Shown: positions 26,710 to 36,169, counted from the stretch's first letter. The stretch: 64,000 nucleotides of DNA from Vampirovibrionales bacterium (GCA_016712355.1 JADJRF010000005.1:1736001-1800000); one strand, 5' to 3'. Numbers and translations are program-made. The notes: generated from the letters alone by a model not told the origin.

Positions 26710-28479
26710 TTAGCCCTTGTTGGCCGCAATTTGGTTGGCCATATTGGTGATGGCCGTTCCCTGATTGTTATATTGGGAAATCAGCATTTCCATCACCTGA
26801 AACTGCTTGCGATAGAACTCTTCTTTTTGTGCCAAGCGGCTTTCTGCGCGCGAGATTTGCGTGTTGAGATCCTTGATACGCCGCTCGGTGCTGTTATTGT
26901 GCCCGGCGAACAGGCCGTCGAGCGATTCGTTGGCGTCGTCGTTCAAGGCGTTGTCGGTCAGGGTCTTAAGCTGGGTCAAAACGCCGGTGGCGCCGACCAT
27001 CAGGGCGCTGACCTCATCGGGATTGGATGCCAGCGCAGCTTCAAACTGGGTTTTATCAAACTGAAACTTCGACGAGGCGGTGTTATCGCCTGCTGTCACG
27101 GCTCCGGTCGAAATCCCGACTGAAAACAGCGTCGAATACTTCGTCAAACCCGCAACCGGATTCGACATTGTACTGCGCAACTGGTCACGGAAGCGTCGCA
27201 GACTGCTTTCGCCCTTGAGCTTGGCGTTGTTGTTCTGCATATCCGTCTGCTCGTCGATAAACGAGATGGCCTGATTGAGCTGGGCCACCAGGTCCGTGAC
27301 GGCTGTTTCCAGCTTCGAAGCGTCTCGGCTGATGACAATATCAATCGGCGCGCCGACGTTCTGGCCCTTGAGTTCCAGCGTCACGCCCGTGAGGCCTGTG
27401 ATACTCGAGCTGACCGTGTTGGATCCGCTGAAGAGCTGGGTGCCATTGACGTAAAATTCAGCGTTTTTGCCGGCGGTCTGCGACAGCGTCGAATCGCCGC
27501 CGCTGATCAGCCCCATCGCGCCCAGAAAATTACTCGTGCCGTCGGCCATGGTAATCAGTGCGCTGCCGCTGCCCGTGGCGCTCAAATTCAGCCGGTTGGC
27601 CGCCACGTCATAAGAAATCGACACGCCGGCGTCGGCGTTGTTGTTGATTTCGCTGATAATCGCATTCAACGTTTTGCCGGTGGTGTCAAACGTGGCCTTG
27701 CCGATGGTAAACGTTCCGTCAGTCAGAGGCGTCGCCAGGTTTGCGCCCGCCGTACTGGCAACCGCGCCCAGATTTACCCGCGTGAGGGCGACCGAGCTGG
27801 TGACGCTGGTGGCCGTCTTATCGCCGGTCTTTAAAAACGTCAGATCCAGAAAATTCGACGTATCGCCATTGGCGCCCAGTTGCACCGTATGGCCGGCGGC
27901 GTTGTCGATCTGAATTTTGCCGCCCGAGACGCTCACGCCGGTGATATTGGCCAGCGCGCTTATCTGCGTAAACACGCTGTCAAAATTCTGTGTCGCATCG
28001 ACGGTAATGCTATGAGCCGCGCCGTCCACAAAAACGGTAAACGTCCCGCTGGTAATGCCTCCTTGGGCGACGTCGCTGATGAGATCTGTTCCCGCGGCGA
28101 GTTGCGAGGCGACGTTGCTGACGCTGCGCGCGGTGGTGGCAGTCGCCAACTGGCGCACTTCCAGCTTGAGGGTTTGCGCCGAAGCGTTGCCTGTAACGGT
28201 CGCCGTGGCAATGGCGTCATTGGCTGACTTCGACGCCTTGGCCTTAAACGGGTCGCCCTCCAGCACCGACGGGGTGACCAGCTTTTTGAGCACCGCGTTA
28301 AGCGATTCCACGCGCGATTTAGCGTTTTTATACTGCGCATCGCCCAGATTCAGGTTCTGAAGGCGCGTCTTGAGAATGTCGACGGGTCGTTTTTCAATCG
28401 CCATCAGTTTGGTGATGACGTCTTCCGTTGGGAAGCCCGACGCCAGACCGCTGAGAGAAATCGGGGAGGTGCTGGACAT
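26710..28479 (-). CDS. fliD: Flagellar filament cap protein FliD (HAP2)
   Basis: FliD caps the growing flagellar filament and helps flagellin fold in. The 589-aa protein begins ISLSGLASGFPTEDVITKLM, the FliD N-terminal domain (coiled coil about 30-70, with KRPVDILKTRLQNLN), has a variable beta-rich middle and the FliD C-terminal domain ending in a long coiled coil (about 530-585) with EEFYRKQFQVMEMLISQYN. The ATG at 28479 has GAGGG upstream; a TTG two codons earlier is less likely. No other flagellar gene, such as fliS or fliC, is next to it. It shows that the organism is probably flagellated. Confidence 0.93.
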   Translation of the reverse strand: MSSTSPISLSGLASGFPTEDVITKLMAIEKRPVDILKTRLQNLNLGDAQYKNAKSRVESLNAVLKKLVTPSVLEGDPFKAKASKSANDAIATATVTGNASAQTLKLEVRQLATATTARSVSNVASQLAAGTDLISDVAQGGITSGTFTVFVDGAAHSITVDATQNFDSVFTQISALANITGVSVSGGKIQIDNAAGHTVQLGANGDTSNFLDLTFLKTGDKTATSVTSSVALTRVNLGAVASTAGANLATPLTDGTFTIGKATFDTTGKTLNAIISEINNNADAGVSISYDVAANRLNLSATGSGSALITMADGTSNFLGAMGLISGGDSTLSQTAGKNAEFYVNGTQLFSGSNTVSSSITGLTGVTLELKGQNVGAPIDIVISRDASKLETAVTDLVAQLNQAISFIDEQTDMQNNNAKLKGESSLRRFRDQLRSTMSNPVAGLTKYSTLFSVGISTGAVTAGDNTASSKFQFDKTQFEAALASNPDEVSALMVGATGVLTQLKTLTDNALNDDANESLDGLFAGHNNSTERRIKDLNTQISRAESRLAQKEEFYRKQFQVMEMLISQYNNQGTAITNMANQIAANKG

Positions 28480-28826
28480 AGACAAACGCCCTCGTCAGAA
28501 GTGGCCTGAATCGCCCGAACGCGCGACTTGCGATGATTCAACATCGCTGTCTTCATGGTCGACCGGCGCGACTGCTTTTGGTATCGACCAAATAAACGAA
28601 CTCTTGATACGCGCAGGCGCCCGTGTCCTTAAAATTGTTACAAGCTTCGGAGTCCCCCGGATCCCCGTCCGTTCCCGTCAAAAGGCTGCTGCTGCGCAGG
28701 CCATCGTTACATGAAGGGGCCTTCGCGCATGCGCGCCGCTTGAGCGCCTTTAAATGTTTATGTTACCGTTTGACCTTTCATATCCGCATTGATCCGGCGG
28801 ATGCCGCGTACTTAAGGGAGTCGTCC
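28480..28826. other. Gene-free divergent region between fliD and the APC permease gene
   Basis: The 347 bp between two divergent starts must hold both promoters. I see no convincing -35/-10 pair and no sigma-28 or sigma-54 consensus. An open frame on the plus strand runs through from 28623 into the permease gene but has no ribosome-binding site and looks non-coding. Confidence 0.6.
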
Positions 28827-30419
28827 ATGTCTGGAATTGCCGAAATGTCTCGCCCCTCGCTGTTGAGCCGCCTGTTTCGCACCAAGAGTCTGGATCGCAT
28901 CCTGCACGAGGCGGGACATCAGGAGCATCAGCTCAAAAAGACGTTGAGCGCCTTTGATCTGGTTATTTTCGGCGTGGGCGCGATGATCGGGGCCGGGATT
29001 TTCGCTCTGTGCGGGTCTGCCGCTGTCGGCGCTGCCGGACACCCGGGCGCAGGGCCTGCGGTGGTCGTCTCCTTTGTGATTGTCGGTTTTATTTGCGGCC
29101 TGTGCGCCCTTTGCTACTCCGAATTCGCCTCGATGGCGCCCATTTCGGGTTCCGCCTATACCTACGCTTTTTCCACGATGGGCGAATTCATCGCCTGGAT
29201 TATCGGCTGGGCGCTGGTGCTGGAATACGCCGTCGGCAACATGGCGGTCGCCGTCAGTTGGACCGGTCACGTCAAGGAATTCCTGCTGTCGCATTTTAAC
29301 GTCACGATGCCGGCTTTTCTATCGAGCAATACGCTGACCACCGAGGTGAGCCTCGACAAGGCGGATCCCTCTCTATTACTCAAGGCCATCCCGTTTACGA
29401 TCCCGTTTACGGATGATCATTATTACCTCTTGATTCAAAAGGCGTTTAACGTCCCGGCGTTTATTATCGTGATGCTAATTACCACGCTGCTGTTTTTCGG
29501 CGTTTCCGAAAGCGCTCGCACCGCAGCCGTGATGGTCTTCATCAAGACGGGCGTCATTCTGCTGTTTGTGGCGGTGGGCGCCCTCTTTATTTTTGGCGGC
29601 AATCCGCAGCACATGGCCATTGCGCATGAAAACTGGTTCGCCAATGGCTGGCAGACGTTTGCGCCCAACGGCTTTTACGGGATTCTCACCGGCGCGTCTA
29701 CGATTTTCTTCGCTTATATCGGCTTTGACGCAGTGTCGACCGCTGCCGAAGAAACCAAAAACCCGCAGCGCGATATTCCTATCGGCATTATGGGTTCGCT
29801 TGCTATCTGTACGATTCTCTATATTGCGGTTTCCGCCGTGGTGACGGCTGTTACGCCGCTCGACCAAATCAATACCGAAGCCGCTGTGGTCGGCGCCATG
29901 CGCTATATGGGCAATTACCCCTGGGCGCAGATTCTCATCAGCGTCGGCGCGATTGCCGGCCTTACCTCGGTGATGCTGGTACTGCAACTGGGCGGCACCC
30001 GTATTTTCTATGCGATTTCTCGCGATGGCCTGTTGCCTGCGCTGTTTTCCAAGGTGCATCCGGTTTTCCAGACGCCGCACATCTGCACCGTGCTGGTGGG
30101 CTTCTTTGTTGCCATCGGCGCAGGTCTGCTGCCCATCGGGCTCTTGTCCGAAATGTGTAATATCGGGACGCTCGGCGCGTTTCTGGTCGTCTGCGCCGGG
30201 GTGGCGATGCTGCGTATCACGGATCCCGAGCGTCCCCGTCCCTTCCGCACGCCGCTGGGCTTGACCTTTCCTATTATTGGCGGGCTCGGCTGTCTGATCG
30301 TTATGCTGGGCTTGGCTCCAACCACCTGGATCGTTACGATCGGCTGGTTCTTGCTGGGTATGGCCGTTTATTTTGGCTATGGATTCTGGCATAGCAAGAT
30401 GAATGACGCTCGCGCATAG
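28827..30419 (+). CDS. APC superfamily amino acid permease (YhdG/CAT-like)
   Basis: A 530-aa inner-membrane transporter with about 12-13 hydrophobic helices. The first helix carries LVIFGVGAMIGAGIFALCG, the substrate-binding GxGI-type motif of the APC family. The segment SEFASMAPISGSAYTYAF and the later IFFAYIGFDAVSTAAEETKNP are hallmarks of cationic-amino-acid-transporter-like proteins. The ATG at 28827 follows AAGGGAG. It is probably a single-gene unit; the substrate (a cationic or branched-chain amino acid) cannot be decided. Confidence 0.9.
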   Translation: MSGIAEMSRPSLLSRLFRTKSLDRILHEAGHQEHQLKKTLSAFDLVIFGVGAMIGAGIFALCGSAAVGAAGHPGAGPAVVVSFVIVGFICGLCALCYSEFASMAPISGSAYTYAFSTMGEFIAWIIGWALVLEYAVGNMAVAVSWTGHVKEFLLSHFNVTMPAFLSSNTLTTEVSLDKADPSLLLKAIPFTIPFTDDHYYLLIQKAFNVPAFIIVMLITTLLFFGVSESARTAAVMVFIKTGVILLFVAVGALFIFGGNPQHMAIAHENWFANGWQTFAPNGFYGILTGASTIFFAYIGFDAVSTAAEETKNPQRDIPIGIMGSLAICTILYIAVSAVVTAVTPLDQINTEAAVVGAMRYMGNYPWAQILISVGAIAGLTSVMLVLQLGGTRIFYAISRDGLLPALFSKVHPVFQTPHICTVLVGFFVAIGAGLLPIGLLSEMCNIGTLGAFLVVCAGVAMLRITDPERPRPFRTPLGLTFPIIGGLGCLIVMLGLAPTTWIVTIGWFLLGMAVYFGYGFWHSKMNDARA

Positions 30420-31074
30420 CGAATCGCCTGCTGCTACGCTGATTTTAGACGTTTTTCGCTTGCTTTGTAAAGAAATATAAAATCATGACTGGGGCTTGAA
30501 ACGCGCTCTCTGAGCGGGTTCTGTAAAATCGTAAATATTGATCTCTATGGTTTTTTAAACGTATGAATCATGATCAGGCATGAATCGTAAATGCGATACA
30601 GCCGCCTAAATCGCGGCCCGTCTAGACGTTGACTCAGACCCAGCCTATGACCCTTCTGCGCGCACCCCCGTGCGAGGGGCTGGTAATGCGGGGTCTCGCT
30701 TTTCGATACCGCGCGATGACGCAAGCGCCCGGCGCTGCACTCTTCGGCTTCTTCCGCGCAGCCGTTCCCCACCGGTGGGCCGCCCTTGGCGTGGCACCCC
30801 ATTGACGGCCCTCCCGGTTTCGGGAAACCTCTCAAGAGTTTGAGAACCTCTCTCTCCAGAACTCTCAGACGCTGACACAACCCTCGAGGGTGGGGCTCAG
30901 CGTATGGCCGCGTTTAGAGCGCCTGCGCAGGGTCTGTGTCGTGCGCGCATTTCTCAATGGGGGATGCGCAAATCGCGCGCAACGGCTACGATGGTCAGGA
31001 TGCGCGCTGATCGGATGCGTGCGATTTTTTACCCCCATTCTGAAACTGTCAACCAGGAGGCGAGGAGCAAACGG
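30420..31074. other. 655-bp region without a recognised gene; GC-rich and hairpin-rich
   Basis: After an AT-rich stretch (30440-30600) comes a GC-rich segment (about 30650-30890) with several short inverted repeats, for example CGCACCCCCGTGCG. Frames in it lack ribosome-binding sites and look like chance. I checked by eye for SRP RNA, RNase P RNA, tmRNA, 5S rRNA and common riboswitch cores and found none. The 13-mer CGCTCTCTGAGCG is at 30504-30516. A structured non-coding RNA is possible but unsupported. Confidence 0.5.
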
Positions 31075-31872
31075 ATGAATTCCCTGATGTTATTGGTTCC
31101 CGTGTTACCGGTTCTGGTGATCGGGTTTTTCTTCTTTATCAGCTGGATTCGGGTTCTCAACGAGTACGAACGCGGCGTGATTTTCCGACTGGGCCGGATT
31201 CAGTCCGAACCCGTGGGCCCCGGCCTGTTTTTCCTGCTGGCTCCGCCCTTTGTGGACCGTATGGTGAAGATCGATTTGCGCACGGTGACCATGGATGTCC
31301 CGCCGCAAGACGTGATTACGCGCGACAACGTGTCGATTAAGGTCAATGCGGTTGTCTATTACCGCGTCGTTGACGAGCTGAAAGCCATCACCGAGATTGA
31401 AAACTACCACTACGCCACGTCGCAAATGGCCCAAACCACGCTCAGAAGCGTCGTCGGTCAGGCCGAACTCGATGAATTGCTGAGCAATCGCGAAAAAATC
31501 AGCCGTGAAGTGCAGGAAATCCTTGATGAGCAGACCAATCCGTGGGGCGTCAAGGTCACAAATGTTGAAGTGAAGCAGGTGGACCTGCCTTCGGATATGC
31601 AACGCGCCCTGGCCCGCCAGGCTGAAGCCGAGCGCGAACGCCGGGCGAAAGTCATTGCCGCCGAAGGCGAGTTTCAGGCCGCCGAAAAACTGGTAGACGC
31701 CGCCAAATTAATGGGCGAGCATCCCATGGCCCTGCAAATGCGCTACCTGCAAACCATGGTCGAAGTGGGCGCCGAGAAAAACACAACTATCTTCTTCCCC
31801 ATTCCCATCGACGTGCTGGACGCCCTCACCCAGAACCGCGGCAAGCGCGGCGACGCGACGTTTTCGCATTAA
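31075..31872 (+). CDS. SPFH/stomatin-like membrane protein (slipin)
   Basis: A 265-aa protein with one N-terminal membrane segment (about 4-24) and an SPFH/Band 7 domain (about 25-180). The sequence RGVIFRLGRI followed by GPGLFFLLAP and the VTMDVPPQDVITRDNVSI block are characteristic of slipin/stomatin-type prokaryotic proteins. A charged coiled coil rich in Ala/Glu/Arg follows (about 180-220). The ATG at 31075 is preceded by AGGAGGCGAGGAG. No NfeD-type partner is adjacent. A rho-independent terminator follows the stop. The family is thought to organise membrane microdomains and regulate membrane proteases; nothing here specifies the partner. Confidence 0.88.
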   Translation: MNSLMLLVPVLPVLVIGFFFFISWIRVLNEYERGVIFRLGRIQSEPVGPGLFFLLAPPFVDRMVKIDLRTVTMDVPPQDVITRDNVSIKVNAVVYYRVVDELKAITEIENYHYATSQMAQTTLRSVVGQAELDELLSNREKISREVQEILDEQTNPWGVKVTNVEVKQVDLPSDMQRALARQAEAERERRAKVIAAEGEFQAAEKLVDAAKLMGEHPMALQMRYLQTMVEVGAEKNTTIFFPIPIDVLDALTQNRGKRGDATFSH

Positions 31873-31900
31873 GCCGGGGATAAGCCTTCCTCTTGAACAG

Positions 31901-31941
31901 AATCCCCTCGTCCGCGTCACGCGCAGGCGAGGGGATTTTTT
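31901..31941 (+). terminator. Rho-independent terminator after the SPFH gene
   Basis: AATCCCCTCG (31901-31910) and CGAGGGGATT (31928-31937) form a perfect 10-bp stem with a 17-nt loop, followed by a run of T. It lies 29 bp past the stop codon of the slipin gene. Confidence 0.88.
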
Positions 31942-31987
31942 CGATGAATGAGAGAGACAGAAGCCCCGGCGGCTGAAAAGCCTTTGC

Positions 31988-32992
31988 CTAGGCCATCATC
32001 GGCGGCATGCCAGCCGTGGCGGACGTGGCTGAAGCCGGAATCGGAATCGACTTGCCGTCGAGCGCGTCTTTAATGATCTGCTGGACATGCGGGTCTTTCT
32101 CGCGCTTGCCGGGCCACCAGCTATGGATGAGCGGCTTGAGAATGCGCTTGATATGCGAATCGTTGGTGCGATTCACGACCATCAACGACTGAATGGCGGC
32201 GACTTTTACGTCTTTGTTCTCGTTTGGATTCTTCAGAATCTTCTCGACAATATCGATGCCGGGCAAATCCTGAGTGGGCATTGTCGCATTCTGGGCCTTG
32301 TTGAGCATCCCCAGCGTCCAGAGGGCGGCTTGGCGGACGTAGAGGGCGTCTTCCTTGGCCTGACCTTCATACTGGCTGGTGTCGGCCATCGCCTCGCGCT
32401 TGAGCAGTTCGTACGTGCGCGGCGTACCGAAGCCCCGCATGGCGATCTGCTCCATCGAATCAATGCGCTCTTGCAGCATGCCGGGTTTATCCAGCATCTG
32501 GTTCAACTGCTCAATCGTCGCAGATTTCAGCGAGGAGGTCTGCGGCGCTTCCATCGGCGGTTGGGCCATCGGCGGCGGGGGCGGCGCTTCCATCGGGTAT
32601 GGCTGTTGCGGATATTGCGGCTGGTAGTAGTTTGCCGGATTCATCATCTGCTGGTAATAGGCCATGTTATTAAGCTGACTGGCCATATTCAGATACGCGT
32701 TGCGCTGCGCCTCGGCGGCGTTTCGGGCCGAAACGGCGTCGGTGTAAGCGCCTTGAAGCGCCTGCTGCGGCGTACCGCCATAATATCCGCCGCCGTAGGG
32801 GTATCCGCCACCATAAGGCGACTGGCCGGGCTGACCCGGTTGACCGGGGGCGGGGGCGCCGTAAGGCGTCTGTCCATACGGCGCAGACGTCATCATCGCG
32901 CCGGGAACGGCCCCATTGGGGAAGTTCTTCGGCTCGATGATCTGAATGTTGACCGCCGAGGAGGTGGAAGGCATCACAGGACTTATAGCCAT
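31988..32992 (-). CDS. Pro/Gly/Tyr-rich protein with C-terminal HEAT-like region
   Basis: About 334 aa, no named family recognised. The N-terminal third is low-complexity, rich in Gly, Tyr, Pro and Gln (SPYGGGYPYGGGYYGG about 60-75, later YQPQYPQQPYPMEAPPPPP), and probably disordered. The C-terminal half (about 170-320) has alpha-helical HEAT-like repeats (VRQAALWTLGMLNKAQ, DVKVAAIQSLMVV). The ATG at 32992 follows AAAGGGG; the frame extends 33 codons further but without a site. It may be a scaffold or adaptor protein. It is divergent from grpE and convergent with the SPFH gene. Confidence 0.65.
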   Translation of the reverse strand: MAISPVMPSTSSAVNIQIIEPKNFPNGAVPGAMMTSAPYGQTPYGAPAPGQPGQPGQSPYGGGYPYGGGYYGGTPQQALQGAYTDAVSARNAAEAQRNAYLNMASQLNNMAYYQQMMNPANYYQPQYPQQPYPMEAPPPPPMAQPPMEAPQTSSLKSATIEQLNQMLDKPGMLQERIDSMEQIAMRGFGTPRTYELLKREAMADTSQYEGQAKEDALYVRQAALWTLGMLNKAQNATMPTQDLPGIDIVEKILKNPNENKDVKVAAIQSLMVVNRTNDSHIKRILKPLIHSWWPGKREKDPHVQQIIKDALDGKSIPIPASATSATAGMPPMMA

Positions 32993-33290
32993 CGGTTGCA
33001 AAGACCCCTTTACCAAAAACGTTCTATCGTGAGGAACTGGCCGGATCGCAGAAGGGAAGGGTTGCTGTTTAGCGCTCAATCTACCATTCAAAGACCGATG
33101 AACCCAATGTGTTGCTAGCCGCCCGGTGAATATGAAATATTTGTTACATCCACCAGGTAAAACCCGCTCTCTGAGCGCTTATGCCGGATGCCTGCCGGGA
33201 CTCGACGCGTGTCGCCTTTCGGCTTTGTCGACGGCTGGCCCGTCGCGGGGCCTGTTTTGAGCCTTTATTTCCGCCGTCGCCTGTTTTCGG

Positions 33291-33296
33291 TAGAAT
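33291..33296 (+). promoter_or_regulatory. Possible -10 box for grpE
   Basis: TAGAAT at 33291-33296, 40 bp upstream of the grpE ATG, matches the TAGAAT boxes seen before pseB and the transaldolase-like gene. The -35 region is poor. No CIRCE-type inverted repeat (HrcA operator) is visible. Confidence 0.35.
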
Positions 33297-33336
33297 ACCA
33301 GCGCCGTATCATTCTGATGTAGAGAGTCGTCTTGCG

Positions 33337-33960
33337 ATGAATCCCTTTCAAAAAGCCGCTTCCGCCGCGCCTGGGGAAGACGCTGTCGAGGAGTCCTCCG
33401 CTGCCGCCCCGACGCCGGAGTCCCCCGCCGCCAGCGACGCCGAAGACTGGAAGGCCCAGTACGATGGCCTTTACGATCAGCATCTGCGTCTGGCCGCAGA
33501 CTTTGATAACTTCCGCAAGCGCGTCACTCAAGAGCGAGAAGCCCTCATGAAGTTCGGCGCGGAATCCACGCTGCAACGGCTGATTCCCGTCCTCGATACT
33601 CTCGATCGCGGCTTGGGCAGCCTCACCGAGCAATCTGACTCTAAAACCCTCTTTCAGGGTATGACGCTGATGCGCCGCCAATTGCTCGACGCCCTCACCC
33701 AACTGGGTCTCACGCGGATTGAAACCGTCGGCCAGGCCTTTGACCCCAACTTCCACGAGGCCGCCGGACAAACGCCGACCGACGCCGTCCCTGAAAATCA
33801 GATTCTGCTGGAGGCCATGAGCGGCTACATGCTTCATGATCGCGTCCTGCGCCCCGCGCTGGTGATGGTCGCCGCCCCGCCGGTTTCTTCGGCGCCATCG
33901 GAACCGCCTGCGCCCGCTGCTGGCAACCCGTTTACGCCCCCGCCGTCGGCGGACGCCTAG
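33337..33960 (+). CDS. grpE: Nucleotide exchange factor GrpE
   Basis: Exchanges ADP for ATP on DnaK. The 207-aa protein has a disordered acidic N-terminus, the long coiled coil (about 45-90, with LRLAADFDNFRKRVTQERE) and the beta domain with family motif GQAFDPNFHEAAGQ (about 139-152), followed by LHDRVLRPALVMVA. The Pro/Ala-rich tail is longer than usual. The ATG at 33337 is chosen because the frame upstream is a non-coding-looking extension. dnaJ follows after 77 bp, but dnaK is not between or beside them. Confidence 0.94.
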   Translation: MNPFQKAASAAPGEDAVEESSAAAPTPESPAASDAEDWKAQYDGLYDQHLRLAADFDNFRKRVTQEREALMKFGAESTLQRLIPVLDTLDRGLGSLTEQSDSKTLFQGMTLMRRQLLDALTQLGLTRIETVGQAFDPNFHEAAGQTPTDAVPENQILLEAMSGYMLHDRVLRPALVMVAAPPVSSAPSEPPAPAAGNPFTPPPSADA

Positions 33961-34037
33961 CCCATGCGCGCGCTTGTCAGATTCATCCCCTTGAGATCCG
34001 TTTCCTTGAGCCTTCTATCGGCCCGTCGCCTGCGAGG

Positions 34038-35210
34038 ATGACCGTGAGTACCGCCAAACGCGACTATTACGAGATCCTTGGCCTCAGCCGCAGCGCGTCC
34101 AAGGACGAGATCAAGAAGGCCTTCCGCAAAATCGCCAAAGAGGTTCACCCGGACGTTAACCCGAGCCCGGACGCCGATGCGCGCTTTAAGGAGTTGGGCG
34201 AGGCCTTTGACGTCCTCAGCGACGATCAGAAACGCCAGGTCTACGACGCCTACGGCCACGACGGCCTGAAATCCGGCGGCTACTCGCCCAGTTGGGATTT
34301 CATGCAGGGCTTTCCCGACCTCAACGACTTGTTTTCCTCGTTTTTTGGGGGCGATTTCGGCTTTTCCGCCGGGGGGCGACGCCAGCAGAACCCCTATCAG
34401 GGCGATGATCTGCGCGTGGATGTCGCGCTGGACTTCCACGATTGCCTCAATGGGCTGAAGAAAGACCTGCCCATTCAGCGCCTGACCCACTGCGATGAGT
34501 GCTCTGGCTCTGGTTGCGCGCCCGGAACGGGCCCCAGCGCCTGTTCCACCTGCGGCGGCTCGGGCCAGATTCGCCAGACGACGCAAACCATCATTGGGCA
34601 CTTCACCCAAATCGGCGCATGCCCGCGCTGCCGGGGGATGGGCCAGATGATCGCCGATCCATGCAAGACCTGTAATGGCGCTGGCCGCGCTCAGAGCGAA
34701 AAGACCCTGACGCTGACCATTCCGCCCGGCGTCGATCACGGCACGCGGCTGCGCGTGGCGGGCGAAGGCAATGCGGGGCCGCACGGCGGGCCTGCCGGCG
34801 ACTTGTACGTGATGATTCACCTTAATCCGCATCCGGTGTTTCAGCGTGACGGCTATAACATCCTCTCTACGCTGGAAACGTCATTTCCTCGGCTGGCGCT
34901 GGGCGGCTCCGTTGAGGTTGAAACCCTCGATGGGCTTGAATCCCTTAAGATACCCGCCGGAACCCAGAACGGCGCCGTATTTACGTTGCGCGGACACGGC
35001 ATGCCCCATCTTAATCACCCGCAACGCCGCGGCGACCACTTTATCCAGGTGCAGGCCCGCGTCCCCACCAAGCTGTCAGGCGAAGAGAAGAAGCTGCTCG
35101 AGCAACTGGCCGAACTTGGCGATCGCCGAGAGGGTCGCAAAAAGCCGACGCCGCAATCTGCGAGTGTTCTGGGACGTTTCCGCGATGCGCTGGCGGGCGG
35201 CGGGGCCTGA
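34038..35210 (+). CDS. dnaJ: Chaperone DnaJ (Hsp40)
   Basis: Co-chaperone that stimulates DnaK ATPase. The 390-aa protein has the J domain (about 8-75) with HPDVNPSPDADARFKELGEA and the HPD triad, a short Gly/Phe-rich linker, and four CxxCxGxG zinc motifs (CDECSGSG, CSTCGGSG, CPRCRGMG, CKTCNGAG at about 155-225), then the substrate-binding C-terminal domain (RVAGEGNAGPHGGPAGDLYV). All four repeats are intact. ATG at 34038 (a GTG two codons later is possible). It is followed after 17 bp by the amino-acid ABC genes. Confidence 0.95.
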   Translation: MTVSTAKRDYYEILGLSRSASKDEIKKAFRKIAKEVHPDVNPSPDADARFKELGEAFDVLSDDQKRQVYDAYGHDGLKSGGYSPSWDFMQGFPDLNDLFSSFFGGDFGFSAGGRRQQNPYQGDDLRVDVALDFHDCLNGLKKDLPIQRLTHCDECSGSGCAPGTGPSACSTCGGSGQIRQTTQTIIGHFTQIGACPRCRGMGQMIADPCKTCNGAGRAQSEKTLTLTIPPGVDHGTRLRVAGEGNAGPHGGPAGDLYVMIHLNPHPVFQRDGYNILSTLETSFPRLALGGSVEVETLDGLESLKIPAGTQNGAVFTLRGHGMPHLNHPQRRGDHFIQVQARVPTKLSGEEKKLLEQLAELGDRREGRKKPTPQSASVLGRFRDALAGGGA

Positions 35211-35227
35211 GAAAGGACGTTTTCTCC

Positions 35228-36169
35228 ATGTCTGCCCCCAAGAAGCGCCAATGGCTGTTGATTATCCTGATCGGCGTTGCGATCGCCTTGCTGGCGCTGT
35301 CGTTTCGCTCTTGCCGGGGCGCTTTGCCCAATCTGAACGCGCCGATGCTGGGTAAGACCGGCGAAGGCACGCTGCTGGCCAAAATCTATCGCTCGGGGCG
35401 GCTGGTTGCGGGCGTCAAGTTTGACGCGCGCCCCTTCGGCTACCTTGACACTGATGGCCAAATCAAGGGCTACGACATCGATCTTATCCGCGAAATCGCC
35501 CGCCGGTTGACCCGAACCCTCAAGCGTCGTACGCCGATTCAGCCGGAGTTTCAGCAAGTGCTGTCGTCGACCCGTATCATCGGGCTGAATCTGGGCAAGC
35601 TCGATCTGGTGGCCGCGACGATGACGATTACCCCTGAGCGCGAGACCCTGATTGACTTCACCGACCCCTATTACATGGCGCGTCAGGCGGTGATTACGCC
35701 GGTGAGCAGCCCGGCGCGCTCGATTCGCGATCTGGACCGCGCCACCATCTTCTACGTGATTGGCGCGACCAGCGAGCGTAATATCCGTCTGGCGTTGCCT
35801 CATGCGCGTTTTAAAGGCTTCAAGAGCGCTGTGGAGGCCTTTACCGCTCTGCGCGGTCATCGCGCCGAAGCTTTCACCAGCGATGACACCATTCTTTACG
35901 GCCTGATGGAAGACGGCTGCGATTTTCGCCTGCTGCCCGAGCGCCTGTCTCAAGAGCCTTACGGTCTGGGGATTCGCCAGGATCTGGATTCTCACGAGAC
36001 TGAAAGCTTCCGTCTGGCGATTAATCAAATCCTGAAAGACATGCGTGAAGATGGCACGCTGGAACGCCTGCGCCAAAAATGGATGGGCCCTTACGAAGCG
36101 CCGCATCATTGCAATCCGCCTGCGCAGGGGAAGCCTGGCGCTTCCGTTCAAGCGGGCCCTTCGGGGTGA
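35228..36169 (+). CDS. Polar amino acid ABC transporter substrate-binding protein
   Basis: A 313-aa periplasmic binding protein of the SBP_bac_3 family that presents a polar amino acid to the permeases. It has an N-terminal hydrophobic segment (about 9-25) that looks like a signal anchor, and the ligand-domain motifs FGYLDTDGQIKGYDIDLI (about 72-89) and KLDLVAATMTITPERE (about 130-145) with the Arg that grips carboxylates, then FTDPYYMARQA. It is followed by two permease genes, the first starting in a GTGA overlap. No ATPase gene is present. Confidence 0.87.
   Translation: MSAPKKRQWLLIILIGVAIALLALSFRSCRGALPNLNAPMLGKTGEGTLLAKIYRSGRLVAGVKFDARPFGYLDTDGQIKGYDIDLIREIARRLTRTLKRRTPIQPEFQQVLSSTRIIGLNLGKLDLVAATMTITPERETLIDFTDPYYMARQAVITPVSSPARSIRDLDRATIFYVIGATSERNIRLALPHARFKGFKSAVEAFTALRGHRAEAFTSDDTILYGLMEDGCDFRLLPERLSQEPYGLGIRQDLDSHETESFRLAINQILKDMREDGTLERLRQKWMGPYEAPHHCNPPAQGKPGASVQAGPSG

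Noticed and set aside
30545..30880. Minus-strand frames in the gene-free 30.5-30.9 kb interval
   Set aside because: No ribosome-binding site, no hydrophobic core or domain; likely open by GC content.
30650..30900. Candidate SRP RNA, RNase P RNA or tmRNA
   Set aside because: The core motifs of these RNAs were not found on either strand; only generic hairpins are seen.
32087..33118. Plus-strand frame of 343 codons opposite the HEAT-like gene
   Set aside because: Antisense shadow, Arg/His/Leu-rich, with no ribosome-binding site and no recognisable domain.
35015..36151. Minus-strand frame of 378 codons opposite dnaJ and the ABC genes
   Set aside because: Antisense to two clearly conserved genes; composition is Arg/Gln/His-rich.
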